The translations under genes were made by a program, and so were the position numbers. A stretch of 64,000 nt of DNA. Origin: Oscillospiraceae bacterium (GTDB lineage: Bacteria; Bacillota; Clostridia; Oscillospirales; CAG-272). The notes beneath the pieces were generated by a model. The model was not told where the DNA came from, made no database searches, and worked only from the letters and a program-made list of their open reading frames with translations. The stretch covers positions 1-64,000 of the forward strand of contig SVQY01000006.1 in NCBI GenBank assembly GCA_015065135.1. The letters run 5' to 3'. Shown piece after piece: positions 1 through 7,070 of this stretch (within the stretch, counting starts at the first letter, position 1; the number at the start of each line of letters is the position of its first letter).

Positions 1-635
1 GCAGCCTTGTGATCCACCTCAGGCAGAGAGCGGAAGGGAGAGTAATCAAAGGCCTTGGAAACGGTGCCATCCTCTGCAACGCGGAACATCTGACCGTCGA
101 TACCGATCATATCCACTGCAAAGTAGGGCTCCTCCAGATCTCTATCGTCCATTTCTTCATCGGTGCCGCTGACGGACCAGAAGCAGGTGCCCTTCTTGTC
201 ATACATAGAGATTTCATTCACGTCGTCATCCTCTTCGGTTGCGCCCTTGGTGGTCTTCGCAACGATAAAGACGCCCTCGGGCAGCTCCATGTCCTCCAGA
301 TCCATCATAGGATTCATGAAGGGCATCAGAGGCATATGACGCACGGTCTCGGAATCGGTAGCGGTCCAGACTACAGCACCTGCTGCCAGGTCGTAAATCG
401 TGTAGATCGCGTTGTCGTTGTCATCTGCGCCGACAAACAGGACCAGATCGCCTGCGATCTCCTCGGGCTCACCCTTGATATCCAGGGCAGTCACGTTGGT
501 CAGAACGGGATCAGGACCCACGAACTCCGCCTTCTTGTCGAACACCTTGTTGAACTTCATTGCGCCGCCGCAAGAGCAAAGGACTGTAACAGCACACAGC
601 AGCACCGCGATCAGAACAATAATCTTCTTCTTCAT
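1..635 (-). CDS. Lipoprotein of unknown function, C-terminus cut by window edge
   Basis: The reading frame starts at the ATG at 633-635 behind a GGAGG site and stays open to the window edge, so the C-terminus is missing. The N-terminus is a classic lipoprotein signal: three lysines, a hydrophobic stretch and a lipobox ending LCSC followed by GG, so the protein is probably anchored to the outer face of the membrane. The visible mature part (about 190 residues) is acidic, with a run of Glu/Asp near the middle. It has repeated short hydrophobic strands such as IAGDLVLFVGADD and FRVAEDGTVSKAF, which suggest a beta-rich or propeller-like fold. I do not recognise a family. The next leftward gene, at 786-1790, also encodes a membrane-anchored beta-rich protein, but a terminator separates the two. 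Confidence 0.75.
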   Translation of the reverse strand, partial: MKKKIIVLIAVLLCAVTVLCSCGGAMKFNKVFDKKAEFVGPDPVLTNVTALDIKGEPEEIAGDLVLFVGADDNDNAIYTIYDLAAGAVVWTATDSETVRHMPLMPFMNPMMDLEDMELPEGVFIVAKTTKGATEEDDDVNEISMYDKKGTCFWSVSGTDEEMDDRDLEEPYFAVDMIGIDGQMFRVAEDGTVSKAFDYSPFRSLPEVDHKA

Positions 636-684
636 AGCTTCCTCCTAAAAATTTTGTCGAAGAGAGAACCCTCTCCGCGCTTTC

Positions 685-713
685 ATTATAATCCTTCTTT
701 TTTGTTTTGTCAA
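685..713 (-). promoter_or_regulatory. Sigma-A promoter of the lipoprotein gene
   Basis: On the minus strand TTGACA (708-713) and TATAAT (685-690) are separated by 17 bases, a perfect consensus about 50 bases upstream of the lipoprotein start. Confidence 0.85.
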
Positions 714-724
714 CCAAATTTGAG

Positions 725-777
725 AAAAAAAGCCTCAGAGGAAGGCGCGCATGTATTGCGCGGCCTTCCTCTGAGGC
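725..777 (-). terminator. Rho-independent terminator of the 786-1790 gene
   Basis: GCCTCAGAGGAAGGC pairs with its complement around a short CG-rich loop (732-777). On the minus strand it is followed by a run of T (725-731). It lies just past the stop codon at 786. Confidence 0.85.
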
Positions 778-785
778 GAAATTTA

Positions 786-1790
786 TCAGGAATAAGGGTA
801 TGCAAATACCTTTTTGCCGCTGGTGATCCGCCCGAAAATGTACTTTGCGCTGGCGGATTCGTTCATAATATAGATCTTGCCGTCCAGATAGACCAGCTCC
901 TCCGACATCGGCGGTGCCTTGACGGTCTCCACAAGGCAACTTTCCTCCAAATAAAAGAGCGGAATGTTGGCAAAAGCAAAGCTCTCGCCGCTCTCGGTCA
1001 CACCCTGAAAGAGCGCTACCGGTGCAAAGGGTATCCTTGCGGTGTCATAAACGAGCAGCTTAGAGCTTGCCATACCGTAGGAGGTGGAAAGCACCAGCTT
1101 ACCGCTATCGGTAAGGCACATGCCCTGCACCTGATGCGGTGTAGAGATCACGGCGCGCAGCGTGGGCGCCACGCCAAAGGGCGCGGCGGCATCCAGCGCA
1201 AAAACGGTGATGATGGATTTGTTCTCATTGCCGCAGGGCGTGGTCATCTGCTGATAATCCTCGGTCTCATAGTTCCCCGGGCGGTAGAAGGAGCCCACCA
1301 GAATATGGCCGTTTGCGATATAGCAATAGGCAGGATCGTTATAAGTCGGCAAAGCACCGAGGCAGCTTGTCTCGGCAGCGCCGGATAGGATATCCGCATA
1401 AGAAAAGACGTCCAGTCCATCTCCACCCGTAATATAGATGTAATCTCCGAAATGCGCGATGCCGCCGGTATGCCCCGTATAATCGCTGCCGTTCGCCTTT
1501 TTCAGCGCCGTGTAGCTCACGCTGCCGTCCTCTCGCAGCACGTAAACGCGTGAAGCGCTGTCGTCATTCATATAACCAACGGCCAGGAACACCTTTTCCT
1601 CGGCTACATAATCAAAGCCCTGCTGCACGAGGCCGTCACGGAAGCCGGGGGTCTTCAGCTCGCCGTCAGCCGCCTTATAAAACGCGGCGTGGCGGATGCC
1701 GTCCACCACCTTGAAGCCGAGCAGAATCAGCACCACGAGACCGACCAGCGCGGCTGCCGCGATCCCCGTGATCTTAAGTGCTTTTTTCAT
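786..1790 (-). CDS. Membrane-anchored beta-propeller-like protein, unknown function
   Basis: 334 residues from the ATG at 1788-1790, which has a GGAGG site ten bases upstream; a longer frame would run back into the tRNA-Ser gene and is rejected. Residues 1-30 are a lysine-tipped hydrophobic segment that acts as an uncleaved anchor or signal peptide. The rest is outside the membrane and rich in short beta motifs such as DYIYITGGDGLDVF, GKLVLSTSYGM and DGKIYIMNES. These resemble the blades of PQQ-, NHL- or Kelch-type propellers. No catalytic residues or named family can be assigned. The gene sits alone behind the tRNA-Ser terminator and has its own terminator. Its job is unknown; binding of a surface ligand would be a guess. 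Confidence 0.7.
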   Translation of the reverse strand: MKKALKITGIAAAALVGLVVLILLGFKVVDGIRHAAFYKAADGELKTPGFRDGLVQQGFDYVAEEKVFLAVGYMNDDSASRVYVLREDGSVSYTALKKANGSDYTGHTGGIAHFGDYIYITGGDGLDVFSYADILSGAAETSCLGALPTYNDPAYCYIANGHILVGSFYRPGNYETEDYQQMTTPCGNENKSIITVFALDAAAPFGVAPTLRAVISTPHQVQGMCLTDSGKLVLSTSYGMASSKLLVYDTARIPFAPVALFQGVTESGESFAFANIPLFYLEESCLVETVKAPPMSEELVYLDGKIYIMNESASAKYIFGRITSGKKVFAYPYS

Positions 1791-1820
1791 CGTCCAAAAT
1801 CCTCCCTTTTGACACGTTGG

Positions 1821-1850
1821 GAAAACAAAAGGCACCCGGGTGGGTGCCTT
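1821..1850 (-). terminator. Terminator of tRNA-Ser(GGA)
   Basis: GGCACCC/GGGTGCC hairpin (1831-1848) followed on the minus strand by TTTTGTTTTC, eight bases past the encoded CCA. The flanking A/T runs make it bidirectional. Confidence 0.8.
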
Positions 1851-1857
1851 TTGTTTA

Positions 1858-1949
1858 TGGCGGAGAGAGAGAGATTCGAACTCTCGGTAGGGTATTAGCC
1901 TACACACGATTTCCAGTCGTGCGCCTTAGACCAGCTCAGCCATCTCTCC
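1858..1949 (-). tRNA. tRNA-Ser, anticodon GGA
   Basis: The 92-base cloverleaf has acceptor stem GGAGAGA/TCTCTCC, discriminator G and an encoded CCA (1858-1860). The D arm, the anticodon loop CTGGAAA (anticodon GGA, reading UCC/UCU), the long serine-type variable arm and the TTCGAAT T-loop are all visible. A strong promoter lies directly upstream and a terminator directly downstream, so it is a single-gene unit. Confidence 0.95.
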
Positions 1950-1965
1950 GTGCTGCGACTTTTAT

Positions 1966-1994
1966 ATTATACTGAAATAACCGCAGTTTGTCAA
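1966..1994 (-). promoter_or_regulatory. Promoter of tRNA-Ser(GGA)
   Basis: TTGACA (1989-1994), a 17-base spacer and TATAAT (1966-1971) on the minus strand, 16 bases before the tRNA 5' end. Confidence 0.88.
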
Positions 1995-2080
1995 GAGGTT
2001 TTTTGATTTTTTTCGGTATTTTTTCAAAAAAGGGGAAAATGCTCATTTTATGCCGAAAAGCGCACTTCTCTTTTGCCGTC

Positions 2081-2110
2081 TTGACACCAAATTGCAGTAG
2101 GTGCTATAAT
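2081..2110 (+). promoter_or_regulatory. Promoter of the GH63-like/EEP operon
   Basis: Consensus TTGACA (2081-2086), an 18-base spacer and TATAAT (2105-2110), about 30 bases upstream of the GTG start at 2140. Confidence 0.88.
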
Positions 2111-2139
2111 AAGGTTATCAAAGAAAAGGAGACCGCACC

Positions 2140-3681
2140 GTGAAAAAGGACTTTTTTGCCACTGACTGGCAGCGCTATCTGCCTCACCCCGTCTGCGGAG
2201 CGCACCCCGAATACGACGCCTTCTATCAACGGGCATGGGAGCTTGCCCGCGATCACGTAAAGCACATCCCGGGACTCCCCCAATCCCCCTATATGGACGA
2301 GGGGCTTTGCGATACCCAGATCTGGATCTGGGATACCTGCTTTATGGCACTTTATTGCAAATTCGCTCCCGAGGTGTTTCCCGGCGTGGAAAGCTTCCGC
2401 AACTTCTACGAGGTGCTGGTGAACGGCAGGATCCTGCCCGAGGTGATCCCCGGTGCGGATGAGCCCTTTTGGACCAAGGCGACCCCCGGAGTGCCGATCC
2501 CGTTGAAGGTACACATTGCGGATAATCCCCCGCTTTTCGCCTTTGCTGAGTACGAAAATGCGATGATGCACGGCGATGCCGAATACGTGAAGGATCTGCT
2601 TTATAACAAGCGCTCGTTACAAGGGCACTATGAATGGGTGGAGAGTCTGACCGAGCGGATCACACTACCCGGCGTGCTACTGCCCACCTATCTTCGTCAT
2701 GAGGAATGCGGCTACACCTGGGAGGGTGGCAGCTCGGGCATGGACAACACGCCGCGCGGCAAAAAGACGCCCCGCTTTGAGAAGGAGCGCCCCAACAATC
2801 CGGATATGCTCTGGGTAGATGCCATCTGCCAGCAGGCGCTCTCCGCAAAATGCATCGCAAAGCTCTTTGCGCTGGTGGGCGACACCGAGGGCGAGGCGGA
2901 ATGGAACGCCAGATTTGCAGAAAAGCAGCGCCTTGTCAACGACCTTTACTGGGATGATCGGGATAGCTTCTATTACGACATCGACCGCAACGATCACAGC
3001 TTTTACCGCGTGATGACCACCGCCTCCTATTGGGCGCTGACCGCCGGGATCGCCACCGAGGAGCGCGCCGCCGCCATGGTGGCACGCGCCGAGGATCCCG
3101 AGACCCTTGGCGGAGACCTGCCGTTACTCTCTCTTGCCCGCAACGATCCCGACTTTGCCGAGACGGGGCGCTATTGGCGCGGCGCCCTCTGGTTGCCCAC
3201 CGCATACGCCTCTTTGAAGGGAATTTCCGCATACGGGTATCAAAAATCCGCACACGTTGCCGCAAAAAAGATCCTGCAGTATATGCTGAAGACCTATGAG
3301 GACTATGAGCCGCACACCATCTGGGAGTGCTATGCCCCCGTCGGTCACCGCCCTGCAGATAACCCTCGCGGCACCGCCACCGTCCGCCACGATTTCTGCG
3401 GCTGGTCGGCACTGGGCCCCATCTCTATCTATCTGGAATACGTCCTCGGCTTCCACACCATCAACGCCTTTACAAGCACCGTGGAGTGGGAAAAGCCGGA
3501 GGATATGGGGGACAGGATCGGCGTGGAGAACCTGCGCTTTGGCAACGTGGTCACCGACATCATAGCCGAGGGCGACCGCTGCCACGTGCGCAGCAACCTG
3601 CCCTTTACCCTTCGCATCAACGGCAGGGCGTACGAGATCGCCGCAGGCGAAAACACCTTTACCATCCGAAAGGAGAGCTGA
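2140..3681 (+). CDS. GH63/GH37-like (alpha/alpha)6-barrel glycoside hydrolase
   Basis: 513 residues from a GTG start with AAGGAG eight bases upstream. No signal peptide, so the enzyme should be cytoplasmic. The fold is the (alpha/alpha)6 toroid of the mannosyl-oligosaccharide glucosidase/trehalase/mannosylglycerate hydrolase group. Visible signs are the barrel motifs QIWIWDTCFMALY near residue 62, LWVDAICQQAL near 225, YWRGALWLPTAY near 345 and TIWECYAP near 390. The aspartate or glutamate in the first and last of these probably serve as acid and base. Family knowledge says such proteins hydrolyse alpha-linked gluco- or mannosides by inversion; the substrate here is not known. It is the first gene of a two-gene operon, with an EEP-family hydrolase starting three bases after its stop. 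Confidence 0.75.
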   Translation: MKKDFFATDWQRYLPHPVCGAHPEYDAFYQRAWELARDHVKHIPGLPQSPYMDEGLCDTQIWIWDTCFMALYCKFAPEVFPGVESFRNFYEVLVNGRILPEVIPGADEPFWTKATPGVPIPLKVHIADNPPLFAFAEYENAMMHGDAEYVKDLLYNKRSLQGHYEWVESLTERITLPGVLLPTYLRHEECGYTWEGGSSGMDNTPRGKKTPRFEKERPNNPDMLWVDAICQQALSAKCIAKLFALVGDTEGEAEWNARFAEKQRLVNDLYWDDRDSFYYDIDRNDHSFYRVMTTASYWALTAGIATEERAAAMVARAEDPETLGGDLPLLSLARNDPDFAETGRYWRGALWLPTAYASLKGISAYGYQKSAHVAAKKILQYMLKTYEDYEPHTIWECYAPVGHRPADNPRGTATVRHDFCGWSALGPISIYLEYVLGFHTINAFTSTVEWEKPEDMGDRIGVENLRFGNVVTDIIAEGDRCHVRSNLPFTLRINGRAYEIAAGENTFTIRKES

Positions 3682-3683
3682 CC

Positions 3684-4466
3684 GTGGAGCTGAAGATCAT
3701 GACCTTTAACGTGCTGAACGGCTGGAACACCACCAAGATCGGGGAGCGGGATGACCTTGCTGCCGAGGTGATCCTTTCCGAGCGTCCCCACGTGCTTTGT
3801 CTACAGGAATTCGACCCCTGCTACCGCATGGCGGACGCCCCCTTGCAGGAGCTGATCGCCTCCCGTTACACCGAGGTGGGAGACGCACACACCTCCTGGA
3901 ATCCGATCTTTTACGATCACAACAAGCTCCGCGCGGTGGAATTTTCCGAAGTCCCCTTTGCACGCGGCACTGTCTACAATTATTCCCAAGGCGGGCTTTC
4001 CGGCTTTCGTACCATCTTCTATGCCCTGCTGGAAACGCTTGACACCGGGAAGCGCTTTTTGGTGCTAAATCTGCACTACGATATGTGCAAGGATCGGGAG
4101 CTTTGCCTGGAAAATCAAGCGGATGAGAGCCGCCAGGCAGTAGCGCTGGCGGAGCAGCTTTCGGCGCAGTACGGGGTGGATGCCCTGTTTGTGACGGGCG
4201 ACTATAACGCCCGTATTGACGGTGTGCCCACCGCCTATATGCTGCAAAACGGCTTTGTGGACACCCACGCGCTGGCGGCGGAGCGGGATGACCGCGGCTC
4301 CTGCTCGAAACTTGGCGAGCCGTTGTGGGGTGGCTATGACGCTGCCATCGATCATATTCTTTATCGCGGCACAAGACCGCTGACCGTTCACCGCTACCAA
4401 ACGGTGGACAGCATCCGTGCCGCCTCTGACCATGCACCCGTTTTTGCGGAGATGACCTTGGCATAA
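3684..4466 (+). CDS. Endonuclease/exonuclease/phosphatase (EEP) family protein
   Basis: 260 residues from the GTG at 3684, chosen because AAGGAG lies ten bases upstream and the EEP core begins at once with LKIMTFNVLNGW. Other EEP signatures are LQEFD (metal-binding Glu), the central TGDYNARIDG and the terminal SDHAPVFAEM. Together these build the divalent-metal site of the DNase I/sphingomyelinase/inositol-phosphatase superfamily. There is no signal peptide. The gene is translationally close-coupled to the glycosidase before it. A role in hydrolysing a phosphodiester or phosphomonoester of a sugar catabolite therefore fits better than DNA repair, but that is inference. A strong terminator follows. 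Confidence 0.75.
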   Translation: MELKIMTFNVLNGWNTTKIGERDDLAAEVILSERPHVLCLQEFDPCYRMADAPLQELIASRYTEVGDAHTSWNPIFYDHNKLRAVEFSEVPFARGTVYNYSQGGLSGFRTIFYALLETLDTGKRFLVLNLHYDMCKDRELCLENQADESRQAVALAEQLSAQYGVDALFVTGDYNARIDGVPTAYMLQNGFVDTHALAAERDDRGSCSKLGEPLWGGYDAAIDHILYRGTRPLTVHRYQTVDSIRAASDHAPVFAEMTLA

Positions 4467-4470
4467 GCAA

Positions 4471-4505
4471 AAAAGAACGCCGCCCGATGGGCGGCGTTCT
4501 TTTTG
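4471..4505. terminator. Bidirectional terminator between the EEP gene and rpmA
   Basis: AAGAACGCCGCC/GGCGGCGTTCTT stem with A runs on one side and T runs on the other. It ends the rightward glycosidase operon and the leftward rplU-prp-rpmA operon. Confidence 0.9.
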
Positions 4506-4508
4506 CAA

Positions 4509-4787
4509 TTAGTCGGCGTAAACGCTGACCTGCTTCTTATCCTTGGTCTTCTGCTCGAACTTGACCTTGCCCTCGATGAGAGCGAACAGGGTGTCGTCCT
4601 TACCGATACCGACATTGTTGCCGGGATGGATAGCAGTGCCTCTCTGGCGAACGATAATGCTGCCGGCAGTTACGGTCTGGCCGTCTGCTGCCTTCACACC
4701 AAGACGCTTGGACTCGCTATCGCGGCCGTTCTTGGTAGAACCAACGCCCTTCTTATGAGCGAAGAACTGCAAGCTGATTCTCAACAT
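4509..4787 (-). CDS. rpmA: Ribosomal protein L27 with cleavable N-terminal extension
   Basis: 92 residues. The sequence begins MLRISLQFF then [15 protein letters not shown], which is the conserved start of mature L27. The nine-residue prefix ending in FF is the extension typical of Bacillota and is removed by the cysteine protease Prp, whose gene is next door. The rest ([32 protein letters not shown]) is standard L27, which reaches into the peptidyl-transferase centre of the 50S subunit. It is the last gene of the leftward operon rplU-prp-rpmA, 47 bases after prp, and has its own GGAGG site. Identification is firm. Confidence 0.97.
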   Translation of the reverse strand: MLRISLQFFAHKKGVGSTKNGRDSESKRLGVKAADGQTVTAGSIIVRQRGTAIHPGNNVGIGKDDTLFALIEGKVKFEQKTKDKKQVSVYAD

Positions 4788-4834
4788 GGTTCCAAATCCT
4801 CCTTATCAAAATAGGGTTCTGTGCATCGCACAGT

Positions 4835-5215
4835 TTACGCGAAATCCTTGTCCTCGACCTTTACGACGAGGCCGCCATCACCGGTAAACTCATACATATC
4901 GCCGTGCAGGAGCATATCCTCCAGCATTGCGTAATAAGTAAGGAACAGACCGGAAACGGCAAACCGTACACGCTCATCCTCCTCATAGGCAGGAAGTGCG
5001 GAACGGGAGCGAACGGTGATCACGGTGTCATCGTCGTTGATATCATAGCGGACCTCGCCGTGATATACATCTTCAATGGCATCCACGATATACATGGTGA
5101 TCGAGGAGAGCATTGCGCAGAAGGGATCGCTGCCCCATTCTCCGTAGCCGACGTGGCCGGCTTCCTCAAACCCGTAAAAGATACCGTTGCTTCTGAAAAA
5201 TGTGATGGTCGTCAT
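4835..5215 (-). CDS. prp: Ribosomal-processing cysteine protease Prp
   Basis: 126 residues from the ATG at 5213-5215; a TTG four codons upstream is possible, but its Shine-Dalgarno sequence would touch the codon. The Prp catalytic pair is visible as GHVGYGEWGSDPFCAM, with His21 and Cys33 twelve residues apart exactly as in Staphylococcus and Bacillus Prp. The commoner GHA and DIVCAAVS motifs are replaced here by GHV and DPFCAMLS. Prp cuts the N-terminal extension from L27, a step needed for ribosome assembly. The gene lies between rplU and rpmA, the usual place, and almost touches the rplU stop codon, so the two are probably coupled. Confidence 0.92.
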   Translation of the reverse strand: MTTITFFRSNGIFYGFEEAGHVGYGEWGSDPFCAMLSSITMYIVDAIEDVYHGEVRYDINDDDTVITVRSRSALPAYEEDERVRFAVSGLFLTYYAMLEDMLLHGDMYEFTGDGGLVVKVEDKDFA

Positions 5216-5223
5216 AGATCCGA

Positions 5224-5535
5224 TCAACCCTCGATGGTATTGATCTGAACCTTCGTGTAGGGCTGACGGTGACCCATCTTCTTCTTCTCGTTCTTCTTGG
5301 ACTTGTACTTGAAGACAACGATCTTCTTGCCCTTGCCCTCTTTGACAACAGTAGCGGTAACCTTGGCACCCTCAACAACGGGAGTACCGATCTTCAAAGC
5401 GCCGTCCTTGGACAGAGCCTTTACGGTGGTGAACTCTACGGTCTCACCCTCAGCAACGCCGAGCTTTTCAACGAAGATAACGTCGCCCTCGTTGACCTTG
5501 TACTGCTTTCCGCCGGTTTCGATAATTGCGTACAC
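5224..5535 (-). CDS. rplU: Ribosomal protein L21
   Basis: 103 residues starting at the GTG at 5533-5535 ([14 protein letters not shown]). AGAGGTG lies seven bases upstream, which rules out the GTG three codons earlier that overlaps it. The body has the L21 landmarks [41 protein letters not shown] and a QI.TI end. It is a 50S protein that binds 23S rRNA. First gene of rplU-prp-rpmA. The transcript starts about 90 bases upstream and its leader can fold as the autoregulatory L21 leader. Confidence 0.97.
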   Translation of the reverse strand: MYAIIETGGKQYKVNEGDVIFVEKLGVAEGETVEFTTVKALSKDGALKIGTPVVEGAKVTATVVKEGKGKKIVVFKYKSKKNEKKKMGHRQPYTKVQINTIEG

Positions 5536-5620
5536 GAAAAGCACCTCTCTTTCTTTATAGACTCGCTGAATTACAGGCGGTATCGCAAGGATACACTTGG
5601 GAAGCCCTTTTCAAGCGGCC
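5536..5620 (-). promoter_or_regulatory. Probable L21 leader (5' UTR of rplU)
   Basis: Between the promoter and the L21 Shine-Dalgarno sequence is an 80-base leader with a GTATCCTTGCGATAC hairpin and flanking pairing. Its length and place match the L21-leader family by which Bacillota ribosomal proteins control their own operon. This was assigned by position and general shape, not by a covariance search. Confidence 0.5.
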
Positions 5621-5624
5621 ATTT

Positions 5625-5654
5625 ATTATAACATATAAGAAAGCCGATTGTCAA
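5625..5654 (-). promoter_or_regulatory. Promoter of rplU-prp-rpmA
   Basis: TTGACA (5649-5654), an 18-base spacer and TATAAT (5625-5630) on the minus strand. It lies immediately past the stop codon of the vanZ-like gene. Confidence 0.85.
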
Positions 5655-5667
5655 GCCCTTTTTTGCT

Positions 5668-6132
5668 TTATTTTCGGATTTTTTTCGTGTTTCTGCCAAA
5701 AATCGCAATAAGTGCCATAACGGTAGCGAAAAACGCCAAAATGCCACATATAGCGCCGGCGCTATCCAATAGCACATCGGTGAGCGCCGCCACCCTGCCA
5801 GGCGAGAAATATTGGATCCCCTCATCCACCACAGCCACGGTCATGCAAAGGGGTACGGCGATCAAGGGGTAATGCGTAAACTCGAACATCCAAAGGGTAA
5901 ACGCGACCAATGCGCCAAGCAGAAAATAGCCCACAAAATGCCCGATTTTGCGCACCGTGTGGTGGCTAAATTGAAATTCGCTCCCCAGCCGCGCCAGCGC
6001 GCCGTTGATCAGCTCCAACGCCCTGCCGCTGGTCAACGCGGAGCGCTCTCCGTCCGCCAGCGAGAAATGCCAGATGTAAAGGCAGCCGAAGATCGCCACC
6101 GCCAATACGATCCAACGTCCGTATTTCCGCAT
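5668..6132 (-). CDS. VanZ-family membrane protein
   Basis: 154 residues with four hydrophobic helices. It has the VanZ signature RKIGHFVGYFLLG followed later by DEGIQYFSPGRVAALTDVLL and a glycine-containing last helix, then a basic tail. VanZ proteins sit in the cytoplasmic membrane and can give low-level teicoplanin resistance, but most chromosomal homologues have no tested role. GGGGGAAGC precedes the ATG. There is no terminator between its stop and the rplU promoter 14 bases on, so some read-through into the ribosomal operon is possible. Confidence 0.85.
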   Translation of the reverse strand: MRKYGRWIVLAVAIFGCLYIWHFSLADGERSALTSGRALELINGALARLGSEFQFSHHTVRKIGHFVGYFLLGALVAFTLWMFEFTHYPLIAVPLCMTVAVVDEGIQYFSPGRVAALTDVLLDSAGAICGILAFFATVMALIAIFGRNTKKIRK

Positions 6133-6179
6133 CCTGCTTCCCCCTCTCCCACTCCCGTGGATGAAATTACAAAAAGCCC

Positions 6180-6208
6180 TTGCCTTTTCGCTTAAAATAT
6201 GTTATACT
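6180..6208 (+). promoter_or_regulatory. Promoter of tRNA-Arg(CCT)
   Basis: TTGCCT (6180-6185), a 17-base spacer and TATACT (6203-6208), 44 bases before the tRNA. Its -10 region shares 20 identical bases with the promoter region at 22651-22670. Confidence 0.75.
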
Positions 6209-6252
6209 GTTTAGCGGTCATCTATGCTATGACCCAAGCAAAAACCTAATAC

Positions 6253-6327
6253 GCCTCCATAGTTAAATGGATATAACAAGCCCCTCCTAAGGGTTAGTTG
6301 TGAGTTCGATTCTCGCTGGGGGTGCCA
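6253..6327 (+). tRNA. tRNA-Arg, anticodon CCT
   Basis: The 75-base cloverleaf has acceptor GCCTCCA/TGGGGGT (with G-T pairs), discriminator G and an encoded CCA at 6325-6327. The D-loop TTAAATGGATA, the anticodon loop CTCCTAA (CCT, reading AGG) and the T-loop TTCGATT are visible. The 3' end is part of a long inverted repeat that continues into the terminator. Confidence 0.93.
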
Positions 6328-6373
6328 AAAGAGCCTGCCGCCTTGTGTGGCAGGCTCTTTTGGCACCCCCAGC
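6315..6373. repeat. 25-bp inverted repeat built on the tRNA-Arg 3' end, including its terminator
   Basis: The last 13 bases of the tRNA plus the terminator stem form a perfect 25-base arm (6315-6339) mirrored at 6349-6373 around a nine-base loop. The inner part (6331-6361, GAGCCTGCC/GGCAGGCTC then TTTT) is a normal terminator. The outer part is an inverted copy of the tRNA acceptor end. Confidence 0.85.
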
Positions 6374-6691
6374 ACTATGCGAACGATGTTGCTTGCGGCG
6401 ACGCCGCAAGCAACGTGAGTTCGCATACCCCGCCCGAAGATCGGCAAGCGCCTTGCAGCGCAAGGCATTTGCCAGGCGCAGGGCGCGGGTATATTCGCCA
6501 AGGGCGAAATACTCGCTGGGGCGCCACGAGCGGCCCGCAATAACTTTGTAGACCGCTTTTCTTGATATTTTAGCAAAAGATTGTAAGGCTCCCTTGTGTA
6601 AAGGGAGGCTGTATCGTGAGCCATCCAAATAACGGGCACCCCATCGCCAGAGCTCTTGAATAAGTCTACCATACACCCACACTCTTGTCAA
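6374..6691. other. Gene-free stretch with nested hairpins
   Basis: No gene seen. Several stem-loops follow one another: GTTGCTTGCGGCG/CGCCGCAAGCAAC inside an outer ATGCGAAC/GTTCGCAT stem (about 6374-6426), GCGGGTATATTCGCC/GGCGAAATACTCGC, and an AAGGCTCCCTTGTGTAAAGG motif near 6580. The composition resembles the gene-free stretches near 29.2, 47.8, 53.4 and 63.9 kb. Confidence 0.6.
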
Positions 6692-6730
6692 GAAAAGGAA
6701 AATGCAGTGTCCGGTCAAGCCAAACACTGC
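6692..6730 (-). terminator. Terminator of the AbrB-type gene
   Basis: GCAGTGT/ACACTGC stem (6704-6730) followed on the minus strand by a T-rich tract. Confidence 0.7.
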
Positions 6731-6750
6731 AAAAGGCAATATACAAACAA

Positions 6751-6936
6751 TTATTGATCGGTGATATCTGTCGCGGCTTCCCCTTTCGAGCTATCCTTTT
6801 TGACGATCAGGATACCGGACGCGGTCGGGACCAGCTCCACTTCGTCGTGGACGTCAAGCCCGTAATACTTGCGCAGTTCCTTGGGTATCACGATCCTTCC
6901 TAAATCATCAATCCTTTTCGTTACCGAGAAGCTCAT
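6751..6936 (-). CDS. AbrB/SpoVT-type DNA-binding protein
   Basis: 61 residues from the ATG at 6934-6936, which has a perfect GGAGG five bases upstream; the longer frame lacks one. It is a single swapped-hairpin domain with the hallmark TKRIDDLGRIVIPKELRKYYG near residues 5-25, then VHDEVELVPTASGILIVKK and a short acidic tail. Such proteins dimerise and bind DNA as transition-state regulators or as antitoxins. There is no toxin partner; instead an XRE-type gene is divergently transcribed 134 bases away. The same pairing recurs at 28.5-29.0 kb. Its own promoter lies in the shared intergenic region, so autoregulation is likely. Confidence 0.85.
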   Translation of the reverse strand: MSFSVTKRIDDLGRIVIPKELRKYYGLDVHDEVELVPTASGILIVKKDSSKGEAATDITDQ

Positions 6937-6991
6937 GTTTCCTCCATAAAGGTCTTTGTATCTTTTCGAGATGCTTTCATATCTCACAGAT

Positions 6992-7020
6992 AGTATAATA
7001 TATTTTTTCGCTCATGTCAA
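6992..7020 (-). promoter_or_regulatory. Promoter of the first AbrB gene
   Basis: TTGACA (7015-7020), a 17-base spacer and TATACT (6992-6997) on the minus strand, between the two divergent regulator genes. Confidence 0.82.
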
Positions 7021-7070
7021 TACTCTTTTTCTTTTGGTAAAATAGAAGTAAGAAAAAAGAGGTATTGATT

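Noticed and set aside
9-1388. Long rightward frame of 459 codons
   Set aside because: It lies opposite two leftward genes with signal peptides, ribosome sites, promoters and a terminator, and its translation is His/Gly/Leu-rich low-complexity typical of an antisense shadow.
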